A DNA stretch of 64,000 bases, taken from assembly GCA_910589415.1 (NCBI GenBank), contig OU342630.1:7316001-7380000 (forward strand). The letters run 5' to 3'. Positions 10,350 through 22,021 of the stretch are shown here, piece by piece. A program made the position numbers and the translations under genes. Source of the DNA: Malachius bipustulatus (Eukaryota; Arthropoda; Insecta; Coleoptera; Melyridae). Position 1 is the first letter of the stretch; each line of letters opens with the position of its first letter. The notes under the pieces were generated by a model. The model worked only from the letters and a program-made list of their open reading frames with translations, was not told where the DNA came from and did not search any database.

Positions 10350-12287
10350 CACACAGAGAAGTATTTATTAGATATGAACAAAATATTCTTAATTCAAATA
10401 AATCTTAGTTTTCCATATACGCAAACAAATATTTTCTTGGCATAATTAAATTATTTATTTGCATTCCTTTTTTTGATTAAAATAACTGCTGCATCAATTC
10501 AAACATACAGTATTTTTAAATTTCTAGTGAACATAGTTTTAAGATTAATCTATGATATATTTGAATTCAAGAATATTGATATTTGAAATGAAATAGAATA
10601 TATTTTGAATAATTCATCGATACTTTTGCATTTGATATACAATATATTTGATCCAAATAAATGGATTGTTTGGAATAAGAAAGGGTTTATTTCTATTGAA
10701 ATATGTATGAGGTCTTTTGAAATTGTTAGCTGATATATTTGATTTGAACACATTTATTGCTTAAAATGAAAAATGTGTTATTAATAATGAAACAATTTAT
10801 ATATTATTCTGATTCTGAAAATGATACATTTTTGACTATAGCATATGATTTGTTTTTATTGTTTCAAGCAAACAAATTTGTATTCTATACAATATTTTAA
10901 TTTGTTAAAATTAAGAGGAAGGATTCTTAAATGAAATGGCGTAAGTTTTTAATAAAAAACTATATATTCCATTAGAACTGCTTAAAAAACAAAAATATAA
11001 CATCAAATATGTAATTTGATTACTTAACAAAACTTCAAAACATAATATAAAATTAACTATTATTTATTATACACAATGAGTTTCACATAAGCAAAAAGTA
11101 TAAGAAAGACGCATAAATAATATGGTGACAAAATATTTTAACATTTTGTATAATAGGTAGTAAATTATAATAAGATATACGAACCATATCCATTCCCTGG
11201 ACGGATTTGTAGATTTTTAATTTGTTTATAAATTGTAGTCTCTTGCCAATTATTGATGGTATCAGTTCCTTAATCATGGAACTTGTTATAGGTGTGAAAT
11301 ATTGTCCAATGTAATGTCGTTATCTGTAATAATTCTGTTATAGAATAAGTAATTTAAGAATAGAGGAGTAAAGCCAATAAGCATCATCAATATTCAAAAT
11401 GGCTACCTACACTAAAGGAAGACGTAGCCTTCAATAATAAATTATTGAATTCAATGAAAATAAAAACCTTGATAAAAGCTTGATAACATGACATAATAGT
11501 GAACGAGATACTTAGGTATGTAGGTAATTAATGATGCTGCCTAATGTCTCAACTATAATCAACGTTAAGCGATTTACTATAAAATTGTACCTCACTTACC
11601 TTTGAAGACTTCTACTAACGTGTAGGGAGATCCCACGACTCGAGTAACTCTTCCATACTAAAAATAGCTGCCGGTCGAATGGCAAAAAACATACACACAT
11701 CTAACCACATCACATCGCAATACAATAAGTACAATATTATTTGAACTAGATTTGGTCAAACTGCCCGTTACCTATTATGATGGTCACTCGTCGTTAGCAA
11801 GCACCACAGGGCACATAACAGGCGGGACGCGGGTCCAATCCGTATAACTATACTGCGTATGCCGGTTAGCTCGATTACTCGACTGAAGAAAATGTATATT
11901 TGACACAAAACGTCCTCGTTTCAAAATAAAAATGCGTGGGCTAAATTTTAAATTTCGATATCTTTGACCCAACAAAAAAACATTTTTCTTCCATCAAATA
12001 AACCATAGATTTAAATGAAAATAAGTGCGCTTACTTCGATAATATAGCGTTGTTTCTTACTAAAACTTGAGCATTTTCTTCAATTGATCATTACGGATTG
12101 GTTTAATCAAAGAAGGTTTTTTTGACTAAAATAAATAAGTCGAGAATATTTTTTTCTTCCCCAGAATAAATCAATCTGTTCATAATAAAAATAAATTCTT
12201 TATACAACAAAATATACTCTTTACTGAAATAAAAGAATTCAAAACAATAATTATTCTTGATATAAAATATCATTTTTCTGTGTGTAG
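10350..12287. mobile_element. 1.9-kb insertion inside PLE1, class unknown
   Basis: The intact plus arm reads CTACTGTATATTGATC. In the minus arm the same sequence is broken after CTACTGTA and resumes at GTATATTGATC, so GTA (or TA) is duplicated. The insert starts CACACAGAGAAG and ends TTTTTCTGTGTGTAG, giving a short imperfect inverted end CACACAGA. It is very AT-rich and has no frame over about 80 codons, so it is a non-autonomous element of unassigned type. Confidence 0.75.
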
Positions 12288-12308
12288 GTATATTGATCGA
12301 TGATAGAA

Positions 12309-12353
12309 ACGTTACACGTGTTTCGCTACTTTTCATGTAGCATCTTCAGACGT
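12309..12353 (-). ncRNA. Hammerhead ribozyme of PLE1, minus arm
   Basis: On the minus strand the parts are stem I ACGU, core CUGAAGA (fits CUGANGA), stem II GCUAC/GUAGC closing a 7-base loop, GAAA, palindromic stem III ACACGUGU, H17 = A, and closing stem I ACGU. All core bases are present. A stem III with no loop is typical of Penelope hammerheads, which are thought to cleave best as dimers. Confidence 0.85.
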
Positions 12354-12478
12354 AAATAAAATTATTGATACAGTAACATAGCAACAGTATTACCTAAGTG
12401 ATCATGAAACAAGTAACTAGATTTAAATGAATTTTTAAGAGAACTAACTAGATCATAATGTATTTCTTCAGAATCTTC

Positions 12479-12700
12479 TTAGTTGTTGATATCAAGAAGA
12501 AAATCAAGTAGTGGAGAACGATATGTGTCTAGCTGTTCATTTATTACTGTGTATTGTTGATTATGTAAATGTCTGTGGATCTCTAGAGATTCAAGAAAAT
12601 TTAATTTAAAATAATGATCACAATGATGTAGTAATTCAATTTTGTTGTTTGCTGTTAGAGTGTGATTGTTTTCTATTAAGTGTTTTGCAAAATTTCTTCT
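12479..12700 (-). pseudogene. PLE1 ORF 3' fragment after the GIY-YIG core
   Basis: The frame encodes about 70 residues (NFAKHLIENNH...DFLLDINN, then stop) that match the C-terminal part of the GIY-YIG protein at 46934-46554. The GIY-YIG motif itself lies upstream of the palindrome centre and is missing here. The first few codons before 12700 come from the opposite arm at the junction. Confidence 0.8.
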
Positions 12701-12841
12701 TGATATCAACAACTAAGAAGATTCTGAAGAAATACATTATGATCTAGTTAGTTCTCTTAAAAATTCATTTAAATCTAGTTACTTGTTTCATGATCACTTA
12801 GGTAATACTGTTGCTATGTTACTGTATCAATAATTTTATTT

Positions 12842-12886
12842 ACGTCTGAAGATGCTACATGAAAAGTAGCGAAACACGTGTAACGT
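12842..12886 (+). ncRNA. Hammerhead ribozyme of PLE1, plus arm
   Basis: Same parts as the minus-arm copy: ACGU, CUGAAGA, stem II GCUAC/GUAGC, GAAA, ACACGUGU, A, ACGU. No base change is visible between the arms across the core. Confidence 0.85.
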
Positions 12887-13338
12887 TTCTATCATCGATC
12901 AATATACAGTAGAATTTTATAAAACATATTAGTGTTTTATTCATAATCAATAAATATGCAGAGATTCTACGAAGTAAGGGTTGAAAACATAAATTTTATG
13001 AAAAGTTAAAGTACCAACGAAAACTCTAGTCTAGTCGGCTTTGAAAATTTTTTTTGCTGTTAAATAATAGCTTTGGATGCCTTTTGTTGACATACAAAAA
13101 AAAATCAATTTTCGATACTAAAAAAGATATATGGCAAAAACAAGGAATTTCGTTTTTTAAGTTCTCTCAGAATATTTCAGCAATGGCTGAAGTTATCCTG
13201 AATGTTTTTTCAGGTTCTCAATAAGCATAAAATTGTGCAACTTTACTCTAATTTAACCGACTCTGTATCTCCTATGGTTTAGGAGATCACAATGGTTACC
13301 CATACAGTTATACAGTTTATTAGTTATAACCCTGTATA

Positions 13339-14349
13339 CAGGCTGGTCACTTTCAACTGGCTTACCATTGAGATCTCCTAAATCATTGGAGATACGGAGT
13401 CGGTTAAATTAAGGAGAAGTTTTAAATATTGTGCCTAATAAGAAACTGAAACAAAATTTAGGACAACTTCAGTCGTTGCTGAAATATCCTGAAAAAAACT
13501 ATTATAGAAAAAATATTCTGAAAAATCGAAATCTCTCATTTTAGTAATTGTTTTATTGTTGAAAATTAATTGATGATTTTTCGTAGATTTACATAAGCCA
13601 TCAAAAGCTTTCCATTTAACATATCAAAAATTATCTTGCAATTACAATTTATCTAAACAGCCAGTAATATAAAGAATCTTAAGCTCACGGGCAGATTTCT
13701 AATACCATTTTTAAAGCTAATATCCACGTCAAATCACTTTTATTCACATTTTTGTAATCCGTTTCATACCAAGAATCACTAAATTGCTATATTTCCTACC
13801 TACGGTCGATATCTTTTCTAAAAACGGCCCGAGAAATCTGCCCGTTAACTTAATGAACCTTTATAAGTCTGTAAGTATAAGGCTGTAAGTGGCATGTATT
13901 TTCTAACCCGACTAAATTCCAGAGTTTTCAAAGTCAACTTGTGCTTTTCTAATGGCCGCCATTTTGTTTTTTCATGTCATATGAATTATATGAAAATCCA
14001 ATATGGCGGCCCTAGGAAAAACAAAGATGTCTACGAAAATTCTGGGATCTAGTCGGTTAGAAAATTTTTATAATGTCAAATGGATAGCTTTTGATGGCTT
14101 ATGTAAGCCGACAATAAATCATTAAGTTACAAGTTATTTTCAATAGTGTAAGAAAGATATGCCAAAAATAAGGAATCTCTATTTTTGAGTTTACTCAGCA
14201 TATTTCAGCAACGACTGAAGATGTCCAAAATTTTGTTTCAGATTCTTATTTATCATAAAATTGTGAAACTTTTTTCTAATTTAACCGACTTTGGATCTCC
14301 AATGGTTTAGGAGATCCCAATAGTAAGCTAGTTGAAAGTGATCACCCTG
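13339..14349. mobile_element. TA-target palindromic element, copy 2 (intact, 1011 bp)
   Basis: The element runs CAGGCTGGTCACTTTCAACT ... AGTTGAAAGTGATCACCCTG, with TA on both sides. Arms of 300 bases or more are inverted copies of each other. The centre holds a second palindrome around 13955-14020 (ATGGCCGCCATTTTG / CCAATATGGCGGCC). It lies head to tail with copy 1, separated only by TATA. No coding capacity. Confidence 0.85.
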
Positions 14350-14572
14350 TATAAATAAGGTCGCCCCTGTTCCAAAAGTTTTCTTACTGTAAATAGGTAG
14401 GTAATATAAATCTTTTTTAAAACCAGAATCATCTAAATCTGTGCTGTTTCTGAGGACTTCCGAGTAAAAATTTCATTGTCGGCGACTACTTATGAAAACG
14501 AGATAATTACGAAACATCAAAGACTGGAAAAAACCAACAACAAATTATTACCCTTAAGTACGATGAAGTTTA

Positions 14573-14955
14573 AAAAATCATATTAGGTATCGATTAAGAA
14601 TACACATCCTACAGATAGTTCGATTTATTTTGTTTCATACATCGTGGTTCTCATAGAAACCGTCAAGTTTGTCTAAACACTCCATCCCGCATAAATAAAT
14701 ATACGTCAACATTGGTTTTGAATGAGAATTAAATGCACAACACAGAAGATAGAATGTCATTACGTGAATAAATTTTATGTAGTTGTCAGTGGTTGTCAAA
14801 CTGACTTAAAGCGTTCAATTCATTGTTTGAATGATTCATCTAATAATTTACGCTCGTTAACACCTTGAAATTTAACCGTTTGACATTTTCTGGTGAAATG
14901 AAAAATCTTAATTCGGACGGTTAGTATGACGTCACATATGACTTTTTAAACTTAA
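14573..14955 (+). repeat. 380-bp dispersed repeat, copy 1 (inverse of 41075-41455)
   Basis: The whole segment is a diverged reverse complement of 41075-41455. Shared strings include ATCGATTAAGAATACACATC, CGCATAAATAAATATACGTC and ACATTTTCTGGTGAAATGA. No terminal repeat or frame was seen, so the class is unknown. Confidence 0.75.
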
Positions 14956-14959
14956 TCGT

Positions 14960-16210
14960 ACCATACAAACATTTTCTAGCAACTGTAATACTAAAAAGTT
15001 GAGTTGCTTGAATTAATTCCAGTGTACATGATAATTTGAATCATTTTCAATATCATTATTTTAGTATACAAAGTGAAGTTAATTTACCACAATTATGACA
15101 ATAATATTGATATGCAAATAATGAACTTCGACGTTTATTAATAATAAATATTAATAAGAATAAAGTTAATAAATAATAAAGCACGCATATGTTTCTTAAT
15201 CCAATTCCATAATTAGGCTATTTCAATACTATGAGTCCTAACCTGACCTATAAAGGTATCTAGGTATCTAGCTCCTTACCTCCAACTCTTTGAAAATATT
15301 GTGATAATAATACATTTTATGAAGTGAAATGTAAAACAACGTGAATAGTTTTTATTAAGCAATCGTAGAAAAGACTGGTGTTGGCAATAGGTCTGCTAAT
15401 AGCCATTAGCGCCTGAATGATAATTGAGATCATGTGGAATACTCACACACATGACAGTATCAATACACATTGAAATAAAGTTTATGGAAATGAAACAAAG
15501 AATTCAATTTGGATGAGGTATAAATATTTAAAATGTCGATTCAAGGTTCAAATTGGAGATAAACATGACAAGCTTTTTATTTTAATAAGCTCCCATGCAT
15601 GCTTGAGATGTAAACACCGACTTTATAAAAAGCTTTTTATTTTTAATTGCCATTGATGAAGAATATAGTGTACCGTTTGAGCCGCTTGTATCTCGTCCTT
15701 TAATTTTGAATATCTCAGTGTCAGTAAAGATTAAAACTGGGGCTTTAAAACGCTATAGTGATAGTTAATTAACATTCAAAAGATTATATTATATATATAA
15801 AATTTTATAAGCTATCTCCAAGTGTCCGTTTTCAGTGCGTACACTATGACTACCTCCGAATGGCTCTAGAAATATGCTGAAAAAAAACTAATAAATTTAA
15901 ATTTCCAATTTTGATCATTATAACTTTTATCGAGACTTTTATATTATTATAATTTCGATAAAAAATCGAAGGCCCGGTTTGTCAATCGACGGTAAACATT
16001 CAGGTAAGTTAACCTGAGGTTGAAAGTTTACTCGAAGCATATATCTATAATGCTTCTACATTGCTAGCGCCCGTAAGTGGAAGTATCACGGACACAGTGG
16101 GACAGCGAACGACTATTTCAATCTGTTTTTAGAGTACTCGATCCGTTGTGCGCAAGCGTCACGAGTCTGGTGGTCGAATCAGTTGAATCTGATGGCTGGT
16201 AGGCGTGTTA
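14960..16210. other. No recognisable gene
   Basis: AT-rich sequence. A short GC-richer patch at 15970-16200 (starting GGCCCGGTTTGTCAATCGAC) looks like the end of an unidentified repeat. Confidence 0.4.
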
Positions 16211-16215
16211 AATTC

Positions 16216-16447
16216 TCAAAAACCTTCTTGCGCATCAATCGCATAAATAGTGTATTTTTATGCGATTCAATAATGAATATTTTCCTCCTATTTCTTCTTA
16301 TAATGAATATAACGAAAAAATAATCCGCATTTTTTTGAGAAATCTCCACCTACTTAAAAAAAAAGTATTGTTCTTTTCATGGATTTGAACACCGTACCAT
16401 CACAATGGCAGGCAAGAGCCTGACACACTCCGACACGCTGCCATTTG
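16216..16447 (-). mobile_element. tRNA-derived SINE with hairpin tail
   Basis: On the minus strand the head reads TGGCAGCGTGTCGG (A-box-like) and, about 45 bases on, GTTCAAATCC (B-box-like), which is internal RNA polymerase III promoter spacing. The body then runs into the dispersed tail with hairpin ATCGCATAAAAATA/TATTTATGCGAT and ends with CAAGAAGGTTTTTGAG. The same tail occurs without a visible tRNA head at 7220-7395 and 20158-20330. The tRNA of origin was not identified. Confidence 0.6.
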
Positions 16448-16449
16448 AA

Positions 16450-18490
16450 TTTCATAGCGCTAAGCGGGTACATGTATTACGTCAGATTGCTTGGCAGGTA
16501 TAAATAACACCATCACCACCTTCACAATTTTTAAGAAAAATTATTTTGAAAACTTCTTATATCTTCGTTAGCAAAAGACCAATTTGAAAACTTTTTTCAC
16601 CCGCATTTAGGTGACTTAATTGTCGTTGCGATTGCTCTTCCAATTTTCAGAATCATTCATAATTGAATGTGATAAAAAAAAAGAAATTTCGAATCATTTT
16701 ATCAATTTAATAATTTTAAATAAGTGTAAGCTAATTTTCGACCAGGGAGGAATTTTTTTTATTTTTCGTTAAAAGTGCTCATATATGCGAGACAAAAAGA
16801 AGATAAGACTTCAAATTATATGTTGAAGAAAAAAAAATTGAAAAAAAGTTCACGATATAGATAATACAGGAAGAGACAAATGCACAGGGAAAAACAGTCG
16901 GAATGACCTGCCGGAGTTTTCCCGATTTGGCAGTTTTTCCAACGTTTCAGGTAAAAAGCTATATGTACCTTTTTTGTAGGTAATGAATGGGTCTATCGCA
17001 CTGTTTTGTTATTTTTTTCATCGGTCGAAAAAAATTCGAAATCGTGCAAAAAATGATAGGTGAACGTCGAATTTTTTTTTTGCCGCTCACCTAATTTTTT
17101 TTTCGAAAAACGATCTCCATAAAGTTTGTACGTCTATGCTTTCCCTAAGTAACTGTGCAAACAGAATCTTTTCGCCATGTACCGTTACCAAGAAACAAAC
17201 CTTATAGTTGGGACGTTGTAAAAAAAGTACGGCCCTGATCGTTCTGCAGGACCCTGTATGTAGATAGTTACTTTCTTACGATCTCGAGCGGTAGAAAATC
17301 AGCGAATGCAAAAAGTAGTATTCATAACTGCATAAAAATATCCGTCAAAATCTAAGCTCTAATGATATTACCTCTGATCTGAATAACGTGCTAAAGACAA
17401 ATTATCACGTAATGCGCGCCCGGCCGGATTTTCTAAAACTGTTTATTCAGAATCCTTAGAGAAGATTGACAAATTTGTAACAGTAAAATATTCTTAAAAT
17501 GATCTCGGAGTTCGTGTTCATCCTTCTCCTCATACATATAATGGGTTTCAAAAATACCTGTGATTTTCAAGAGTTAATATTTATTTTTCTCCATTATTAA
17601 ATTATTAACCCTTTGAATTTAAAGTTTGGTTTTGAGAATTTTGACGTAGGAAGTTGCAACTTCCAAAGTCATTTTACCAATTCGCAGTGGTAGCCTTTTT
17701 ACAAGTCGTAGTTACAGTGCCTCTATTGTGTCTCTATGGGTATAAAGACCAAAGACCCTGAACTCAGTAATAAAATATAGATTTTCTTGCTGACTTTGAG
17801 AATCCTTTATACAATAATTATTATTTTTCCTGCATTAATGCATACATCATCACAGAAGTTCCACCACCGTGTAAATAGAAAGGGATAAAAAAAGACTGCA
17901 CAACACTCAGTTATTATAAATGACAGAAAAATTCAAGCAGTTAATTTTCGTTCTAGAATATTATCAAAATAGGGAATGATGTAAAATTAATATTATTCAG
18001 AAATACCTACATACAGACTGAAAAATTACTATAAGAGATCATGCCATATTACACACCAATCGAAGTTATTATTTATCAATTTTTTTAACGAGATGTGGAA
18101 TATCTTTCAAGTATTTTGGAATTAAAAGTCGGATCAAAAAACTTGATGTATTAGGTATATTTCCTTAAATATAGAAATGAAAAAAATTGCGCTTAATCTG
18201 AGAAGAAACAGGAAAACTATTTGAGGTGAAACGAGTAAAATAGAAAAGTTCACATTTTCATTATATTTTCTTAAGCTATTTGACTTTCACAAACAGAGTT
18301 CTCTATCTCTTCCGTATTTACACCCACGGGTAAAGTGTCAGGTTATTGTATAATCTGATCACCTGCCAAGCAGCTTTTGAATCAGATAACATCAAAGTAC
18401 ATAGAAATGGCTCCAGAGCAAAAGCTAATAAGGTCTAACCAAATTAGGTCAGTAATTTAATCAGAAGACGGTAATTAGTTCACTGGACTT
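16450..18490. other. No recognisable gene; probable repeat fragment near 16.9-17.26 kb
   Basis: The stretch is AT-rich with many A and T runs. At 16900-17265 a denser segment ends in GGACCCTGTATG, resembling one end of the CACCCTG-type fold-back elements, but no partner arm was found. Confidence 0.4.
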
Positions 18491-18534
18491 TGGAGCTACG
18501 CTATTTTAAATTTGATAATATTATAAAGTCTTAC

Positions 18535-19287
18535 CTTGACAACTAGTCCAGATTGTTCAGAAGGTTCTACGAAGTTTTCTGGATTCTCATCTTGAATATT
18601 TGTGTCTGCTATCTCATCTTGATTGTGACTCAAGATAGAAGAGACTGCTTCGGGAAGAATCGTATTTTCATTCACGGTCCTGCTATCACATAATTTTTCA
18701 TTTTCGTTGATTACTATTTCACTATTTGGAATATCTGTATCACGATTAACTTTCGAGTCGATGGCACTAGCATCAAGATTTTTGGTTTCTGGTTTTTGTT
18801 CATTTTCTCCACTTTCAAGCGTGGTAGTCGACTTTCTTGTTTTAATCTCCACTACACTAGCCCTTTGATAAACCGTCGTTAAGTCACCTAAGTTGCAACT
18901 TACTTCTACAGTTTCGAAAATATCATCGATTTCTTGTATTTCACTTTTGTTGACTCCGCTATCTATTTTGTCATCCAGGTACCACGTGGCCTGTATCTGT
19001 TCTAATGATTCTTTGGTTTTTTGTTCTTTGTCCGTGGAAGATGATCGCCCTAATTTTTTGAGTAAAATATTTTTCATGCGTTTGGCTGTGCTTTGCCTAA
19101 CATCTGACGAACGTGAAAATTCCGACGTTTCTTTTTTTTTATTTTCTTCCTTCGTCGTCCAGCCTTCTTCATCGTATGTGATAGCATTCCGATTTGACGG
19201 TGTTACCTGAAAATGAACAAAATAACAATTAATTTGTAAAAAATACAAAACGCAGCAAATAATAATAACACGAGTAAACAGTTTCAT
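18535..19287 (-). CDS. Candidate host-gene coding exon, function unknown
   Basis: This is the longest frame in the window outside mobile elements. It ends in a good splice donor, AAG|GTAAGA at 18535/18534. Two starts are possible. (a) An ATG at 19287 begins with a signal-peptide-like segment: K-L-F-T-R, then about 14 hydrophobic residues to Q-I-N-C, giving 251 codons to the donor. (b) An internal exon begins after a good acceptor TTCATTTTCAG at 19207, giving 18535-19206, exactly 224 codons with both edges in phase 0. The product after residue 27 is hydrophilic, rich in Glu, Lys, Ser and Thr, with a basic patch (KRMKNILLKKLGR) and acidic stretches, so it is probably disordered. I do not recognise the family. 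No sister exon was found nearby. Confidence 0.5.
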
Positions 19288-19289
19288 TA

Positions 19290-20155
19290 GCGATTGGAGA
19301 TCAAAATTAGAGGGTTTCTGAGGGTTAATTGAAGTATTTTTTATGTGGCAGCGAAACAAATCATGAAAAATTATCAAAAACAAGTGATGTTTTTGTCCCC
19401 AATAAAAAATCTTGCTACTTTTATGTTTTCCATCATAAAATTCTTGTGTTCTCAAAAACAGTTTACGTTAAGGATTAAAAGTTAAAAGGTTAAAAGTAAA
19501 CAATATTATTGATAAGACGAGTATAAAAATTTAGTGTTTTGTATATCTCAAACGGCTCCTGAAATAATGTCAAAAAACTAAAATAAAAATATTTTTTACA
19601 CCTTTTTTTACATCTCGAAAACGGTGGGTTTGCAGACGGTCGTTAGTGGGAACATTTTTTCTAAGAGCGCGTCAAGGAATCACACATTTAATTTTCCGAC
19701 ACATGTTTTGAAATACTCTGTATAAATACAACAAATTGGAGAATTATTCTAGACAAAGTACATGAGTAAAACGTTGAAGTTAGTTTGGGTTCTAGGGCTC
19801 ATAGATAATACTGATCTCAAACGTAGGTCAGCTACTTTTTCTACTCGATGTCGAGAGTGTTTAAATTTTTTTGTCAAATCTGGGTCCCCAATCAAGTGGA
19901 TGGCTCTTTTCTGAATCGAGTCGAGTAATCTCAGCTATGATTTTTTTACATGTTGTTTATTTCTCTAAAATTTTAAATTTCATATTTTCAAAACTCCTGC
20001 CTATTTTTTAGAATTTAATGGTAGTGTAAAAAATGCATTTTTATTAAGTTAGCCAGCATAGGAAAAGGGGCATAATTATTGTTAGATTTTACAACCAAAA
20101 TTTTTGGTTTTGTTCAATTTAAAAATACATATTATTACAAAAAAGGATTTTAGTT
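19290..20155. other. No recognisable gene
   Basis: The upstream flank of the exon candidate. 19550-19740 resembles one arm of a fold-back element (ending CTCTGTATA), with no partner arm in the window. Confidence 0.35.
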
Positions 20156-20157
20156 TT

Positions 20158-20335
20158 CAAACAAAATGAAATACAATTTTCACAGTAAGCCATTACTCTA
20201 ATATGACCTGACCGAGGACCTGACTATGTAAAATTACAGAAAGCCAATAATTTAAAAAGCGGTGAAAATATTCATAATTGAATCGCATAAAAACTCGCAT
20301 AAAAATATACTATTTATGCGATTGATGCGTCCCCG
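20158..20335 (+). repeat. Dispersed SINE-tail repeat, copy 3
   Basis: AATATGACCTGA, GCGGTGAAAAT and ATTGAATCGCATAAAAA...TATTTATGCGATTGATGCG match the copies at 7220 and 16216 in the same order. It has a small extra duplication of CGCATAAAAA within the hairpin. Confidence 0.65.
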
Positions 20336-22020
20336 TTTCAGTATACAATGCCAGATAACGTCCTCTGGCGGTTGCGGTGGTAAGAAAATGAAAAAAAAGG
20401 TAAAGTTCAATCGAATCGACATTTGAATAAACAAAGTTTTGACGTTCCTCCACCACTTTATTTATAGAGCTATTAAAAAAACTGCAGGGTAAAAAAAAAG
20501 ATGTTATTTAAGCATTACACCCATGATATTTTGAGCACACCTAATTTTGAAAAATGATGAGAAAATTATAATTTTTTATTTGGTCATGGTTGTTACACCC
20601 TCTAGCGGTCATTTTAGAAGCTTAAAACTATTTCCAACTACTTTTTGGGTAGCTTTTCTTTCATACAACAAAATTTTACAGCAGGCTCTACGACGCTTTG
20701 TTTCTGAGACATTCCCGGGGACCATTCATAATGACTCACCCGATACTCGTAGCTTATATAGGTATTTTGTAGTGCTCTGAGAGTTAGGATTCGTGCAACG
20801 TATCGATTAGTTATTTTCCTTAACAAAACATTTTCTTAAAGCAACGAAGGACCTCCTTCTAAACCTAAGCAACGATATAAGCAATGGCTAGGGGAAATAA
20901 GGGATACACAAGTAAACATGGGGGTGATAGATTTGTGCTTAGGGGAACAGATTGGAATGATAAATGATGCGAAGGATTACGACATCACAAGTATTCTGAA
21001 ACTTAAAATAGAATTCAAAAGGAACGGTAAGTTTCATAATGCGTTGAAATCATAGTCAAAAGGGCGTTTTTTTTGCTACAATTTCGTAATTTATTTGTAA
21101 AACTAATTTAGTTATTTTTTAAGGTTCCGCAAATATATGGGAACCCTCATAAAGTTCGCAATATTCATCCGCCCAACCATCTGTCCAATCATATACTAAA
21201 GGTAGCGGACATATCTTGGGAACTATTATTGGTCTCATAATTTTAAATTATGGCCATTGTGATTCTGTACTTGAATTTTCAAAAAGTTTTTCGAAAAAGT
21301 CCATCGTTTGGCCTACAGAGACCGCTTAGAATAAGCTGGGACATCCTGTATATGAGTTACAAACAAGTGGACATCGCGATTTTCAAATTTCAAAGGATTG
21401 ACAACATAACGGCTCAATTTACTTAAAATCGGCTTACATGTCCCTATCTTAACTTTTCATGTTGTGTGCTATGATGTGGCTTAAAATTTAATACAGAGTA
21501 ATGAAAATGATCAGATTTTCAATCACCATGTATTAAAGTTCAAGCAACATACCTAGTAGGATTACTCATGAAAAGTTTAGATATAGACATGTAATATAAC
21601 ATAATAAACATGTTTCACTTGTATATTATTCGTATAAGCCACTCATTCTAAATTCCAATGGCGAAAACCACATGTATTCGATTTCCTCAGACAATTTAAA
21701 AATATCATATAATAGAGTATTTCTGTTAAAATAACGAGGTATGTGTCAACTTCCGGTAAGTTTCGGAGTTCCCCATAGTGCATGCTAGTGGAAGGGGGCA
21801 AGTATTTTAGTTCGGATGTAGGGGTTATGACAGAGCAAGCGATGTTGTTATTATATTTATCTTTGATTAATTTATCGGTCAATATAGATGAGTTTTCTGG
21901 TTGGTGGTAGCCTCGGTGGTAGCTTACTTGTGATATCAGCGAAAGTGTTGCGGGTTACTTGTGAATTCGTTTCCGTTTTCTGGTGCAGAAAATAGTTCGG
22001 TATTGTACTTTGGGGTATAG
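20336..22020. other. No gene; fold-back arm fragment at 21335-21600
   Basis: 21335-21600 holds GGGACATCCTGTATA followed by CGGCTTACATGTCCCTATCTTAACTTTTCATG, a segment shared with the palindrome at 35.4-36.2 kb and the half-copy at 54.1-54.4 kb. The remaining sequence has only short frames. Confidence 0.5.
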
Positions 22021-22021
22021 T

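Larger units (their letters stand above)
10302..13000. mobile_element. Penelope-like element, inverted pair (PLE1), itself interrupted
   Basis: It is flanked by a 13-bp direct repeat AAAAGTTAAAGTA at 10289-10301 and 13001-13013. The two outward-facing arms meet near 12.70 kb. The minus arm carries the end of a GIY-YIG coding frame (12712-12479), a hammerhead and the terminal AT-rich sequence. The plus arm carries only the last codons, a hammerhead and the terminus, plus about 47 extra bases. The minus arm is split by the 10350-12287 insertion. GIY-YIG, hammerheads and variable target duplications together are diagnostic of Penelope-like elements. The RT is absent, so the copy is dead. Confidence 0.88.
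9700..13334. mobile_element. TA-target palindromic element, copy 1, split by a Penelope-like insertion
   Basis: The left end CAGG..TTACAAACAATAAACGGGTCACC follows TA at 9698, and the right end ...GGTTATAACCCTG precedes TA at 13335. The left half (9700-10301) and right half (13014-13334) match the two arms of the intact copy at 13339-14349. The halves are separated by the Penelope-like element, whose 13-bp duplication marks the break. No transposase frame is present, so the element is non-autonomous. Confidence 0.82.
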
